From Coprenecus sp902388455 (lineage in GTDB: Bacteria > Bacteroidota > Bacteroidia > Bacteroidales > UBA932), in assembly GCA_963931615.1 (NCBI GenBank), contig OZ007032.1:124001-188000 (forward strand): a stretch of 64,000 bases of DNA. The letters run 5' to 3'. The notes below the pieces were generated by a model that saw only the letters and a list, made by a program, of their open reading frames with translations, did not search any database and had not been told where the DNA came from. Shown piece after piece: positions 62,545-64,000 of the stretch (position 1 is its first letter; every line of letters begins with the position of its first letter). The position numbers and the translations under genes are program-made.

Positions 62545-63135
62545 TTACAGCATCAGGGCCTTGGCGACAGTGTCGGCTGTCTTTGAATCGGCTATGTGCT
62601 CCAATATCTTGAGACCGAAAGCCACCGCATGGCCCGGGCCGCTGGCGGAGATGATATTGCTGTCGGCGATTACGCCCTGACGGGGGTCGATGACAGTTAC
62701 TCCTTTTTCCAGGAGAGGGTTCTCGCATCCCTCGTAGCTTGCCATGCGGAGGCCGCCGTTGGCCTTGATTACTTCTTCCAGCGGAAGCTGGGACAGAACG
62801 AAACCGGGAGCCGCGCAGATGGCCGCAACTTTGCCTCCTTCTGCGAAGTGCCGCTGCATCTTGTTCATCAGCGGAGTGCAGGCGGCCAGATTGGAGGTGC
62901 CCGGCATACCTCCCGGGAAGATCATTATGTCTTCCTTGCGGATGTCTTCGAGGGAGTACTGTTCCAGAGTGCAGTCGGCATTTACGCTTATGCGCTGTGC
63001 ACTTGTGACTGTGAGGCTGTCACTGATGGAGATGAGGTTGAGTTCGACTCCTCCTCTGACGAGGATATCGGCTGGGGCCATGGCCTCGGTGATCTCGAAG
63101 CCTTCGGCCAGGAAAATGAATGCGCGTGAGTTCAT
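62545..63135 (-). CDS. DJ-1/PfpI-family protein
   Basis: A 196-residue cytoplasmic DJ-1-superfamily protein (YajL/ThiJ-like). The nucleophile-elbow Cys107 in VAAICAAPGFVLS, the supporting acidic residue near Glu17 (EGFEITEAM), IMIFPGGMPGTSNLA and SASGPGHAVAFGLKIL are visible. Family members act in thiol protection, chaperoning or glyoxal detoxification; the exact role is uncertain. It is convergent with atpG and ends the leftward strand shared with the small membrane protein gene. Confidence 0.92.
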   Translation of the reverse strand: MNSRAFIFLAEGFEITEAMAPADILVRGGVELNLISISDSLTVTSAQRISVNADCTLEQYSLEDIRKEDIMIFPGGMPGTSNLAACTPLMNKMQRHFAEGGKVAAICAAPGFVLSQLPLEEVIKANGGLRMASYEGCENPLLEKGVTVIDPRQGVIADSNIISASGPGHAVAFGLKILEHIADSKTADTVAKALML

Positions 63136-63153
63136 AATTCCGTAGTTAAGTGG

Positions 63154-63471
63154 TTAAAATAGTGTAGCGACAATCGCTGAAGAGACACCTGCCACGCCTA
63201 TCGCGGCCGCTATCAGTGCGAACACGAAGAGTATCATTATCAGGCCGAGCAGGGAAATAACGAATCCGGCGATGGCCAGACCCCTCGGGGCCTTGAACAT
63301 GCCGATGAAGGAGAAGAGCAGTCCCAGTGCCCAGGTGAACCATCCGAAGACAGGTATCCACCCAAGAACTATCGTCAGGACCGCAAGTACGAAACCCGCC
63401 GTCCCGAGGCCGTTGGTCCGTCTTTCGATGTAGACCGTCCGGTTATTGTATCTGTCGTCGTAAACTTCCAT
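63154..63471 (-). CDS. Small two- to three-helix membrane protein (DUF4190-like)
   Basis: A 105-residue membrane protein. A short polar N-terminus (MEVYDDRYNNRTVYIERR) precedes hydrophobic helices at about 22-57 (with GWIPVFGWFTWALGLLFSFIG) and 62-100. The pattern FGWFTWALGLLFSFIGMFKAPRGLAIAGFVIS resembles DUF4190-type proteins. Function unknown. The in-frame extension to 63681 crosses the promoter and antisense of the next gene and is rejected. Upstream direct repeats suggest regulation. Confidence 0.78.
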   Translation of the reverse strand: MEVYDDRYNNRTVYIERRTNGLGTAGFVLAVLTIVLGWIPVFGWFTWALGLLFSFIGMFKAPRGLAIAGFVISLLGLIMILFVFALIAAAIGVAGVSSAIVATLF

Positions 63472-63478
63472 AGTAATG

Positions 63479-63486
63479 CAAATATA
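63479..63486 (-). promoter_or_regulatory. -7 box of the small membrane protein gene
   Basis: The minus strand reads TATATTTG, ending seven bases before the start codon at 63471. Confidence 0.5.
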
Positions 63487-63502
63487 GGAAAACTTTCCGA
63501 CA

Positions 63503-63531
63503 CTTCCATTTTCTTTCGCCTTCCATATTCT
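63503..63531. repeat. Pair of 12-bp direct repeats with 17-bp period
   Basis: CTTCCATTTTCT (63503-63514) and CTTCCATATTCT (63520-63531) differ at one base and repeat every 17 bp, between divergent genes, one of which encodes an AraC-type regulator. AraC-family proteins commonly bind such direct repeats. Confidence 0.55.
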
Positions 63532-63538
63532 GTGCTGT

Positions 63539-63558
63539 GCATTTTGCGAAGAAAATGC
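63539..63558. repeat. 7-bp inverted repeat upstream of the AraC-type gene
   Basis: GCATTTT and AAAATGC are inverted around GCGAAG, ending 21 bases before the -7 box at 63580. It is a candidate operator. Confidence 0.5.
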
Positions 63559-63579
63559 GGCCCATGAGAGAAAAAGCAT

Positions 63580-63587
63580 TAGATTTG
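63580..63587 (+). promoter_or_regulatory. -7 box of the AraC-type regulator gene
   Basis: TAGATTTG matches TAnnTTTG, 20 bases before the ATG at 63608. No -33 TTG at proper spacing. Confidence 0.5.
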
Positions 63588-63607
63588 TGACAGAAACAGA
63601 ATGACAG

Positions 63608-64000
63608 ATGGACAAAGCCTTCTTCTCAGATACTCCCCACATCCAGTACGGCGAGACCGATATGGAGCCGTTAGTGCGCAATGCGTGCCGGTTCGGCTGT
63701 GATATTCAGATAGTGTGTACGCGCGGGACGGCCGAGATTTCGACCGGTATCCAGAGCTACGGGATGCGGCGGGGCACTGAACTTTTTCTCTTCGGCGGTA
63801 CTTTAGTGCAGGTCAGTGACCCGAGCCCGGATTTCACGGTGAGGATGCTGCTGTATCCCAAGGATGTGGTGATCAAGGCCATATTGCCGATAGATTCGGA
63901 CTTCCTGAATTACCTGCACGAGTATCCCTTCCTGGACCACATCGGCGGAGGCGCCCCTGAGGACGAGTGGGAGAACGTGCTGCAGTGGATGGACATGGCC
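63608..64000 (+). CDS. AraC-family transcriptional regulator, 3' truncated by window edge
   Basis: The first 131 residues of a protein starting MDKAFFSDTPHIQYG. A cupin-like sensing fold follows (CRFGCDIQIVCTRGTAEI; GMRRGTELFLFGGTLVQVSDPSPDFTVRMLLYP), which in Bacteroidetes usually precedes an AraC double helix-turn-helix. The DNA-binding domain would lie beyond the window, so the assignment rests on the N-terminal pattern. It is preceded by a -7 box, an inverted repeat and a direct-repeat pair. The ATG at 63601 is in another frame that stops early. Confidence 0.72.
   Translation, partial: MDKAFFSDTPHIQYGETDMEPLVRNACRFGCDIQIVCTRGTAEISTGIQSYGMRRGTELFLFGGTLVQVSDPSPDFTVRMLLYPKDVVIKAILPIDSDFLNYLHEYPFLDHIGGGAPEDEWENVLQWMDMA

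Noticed and set aside
63472..63681. N-terminal extension of the small membrane protein gene
   Set aside because: The upstream frame crosses the repeats and promoter boxes and runs antisense to the AraC-type gene. The ATG at 63471 follows a -7 box.
36228..64000. tRNA, rRNA or tmRNA genes
   Set aside because: I looked for T-loop and conserved stem sequences, also in the rest of the window, and found none that hold up. The only TTCGA-like element of note belongs to the TPP riboswitch near 27790.

Overview
The window is a chromosomal segment from a G+C-rich member of the Bacteroidales, probably an anaerobic gut-type bacterium. The evidence is the beta/epsilon-first order of its ATP synthase operon, a complete rnf operon headed by rseC, BACON-type lipoproteins, DUF4105, DUF6029 and OstA-like envelope proteins, and start-proximal boxes matching the Bacteroidetes promoter consensus (TTG, about 20 bases, TAnnTTTG). 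I see no rRNA, tRNA, CRISPR array or insertion sequence. The first gene (class III aminotransferase) and the last gene (AraC-family regulator) are cut by the window edges.

Layout. 1-9.6 kb: aminotransferase, dnaB, a DUF3108 protein, the rnf operon (rseC, rnfB, C, D, G, E, A), a small TPR gene and a convergent TrmH-like methyltransferase. 9.6-19.5 kb: a membrane-anchored TPR/AraC regulator followed by an envelope cluster (Ig-like lipoprotein, DsbD, BACON-Omp28 lipoprotein, TlpA-like thioredoxin, DUF6029 barrel). 19.5-28 kb: glyA, thiD, a BACON lipoprotein, a ThiE/TenI-like gene and an Rpn nuclease with a 12-bp minisatellite. Then comes the leftward thiE-thiC-thi4 operon under a TPP riboswitch, divergent from a small outer-membrane protein. 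28.6-32 kb: a DUF45 peptidase, rpsO and pnp. 32-36 kb: a leftward DUF4105-YhcH-radical SAM operon divergent from an SH3-NlpC/P60 hydrolase. 36-42 kb: guaB, then two SurA-type foldases and an OstA-like protein with overlapping ends. 42-46.5 kb: hutH, hutI and a fused ftcD for histidine breakdown. 46.6-50 kb: fabH, fabF, fabZ, fabG. 50-55.5 kb: smpB and a leftward pair of exported proteins, a beta-propeller/OmpA-like protein and a TPR-CARDB-caspase protein. 55.7-62.5 kb: the ATP synthase operon atpDCBEFHAG. 62.5-64 kb: a DJ-1 protein, a small membrane protein and the partial AraC regulator.

How the genes work together. Rnf (ferredoxin:NAD+ ion pump) and the F-type ATP synthase make up an anaerobic energy-conserving pair. 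The thiamine genes supply the HMP branch (thiC, thiD), the thiazole branch (a single-protein Thi4 in place of ThiG/ThiS/ThiH) and the coupling step (thiE). SurA-like foldases plus OstA, DsbD plus thioredoxin-fold lipoproteins, and NlpC/P60 serve envelope assembly and turnover. The two least understood sets are the exported caspase/beta-propeller pair and the lipoprotein-DsbD-Omp28 redox cluster with its adjacent membrane-spanning AraC-type regulator.
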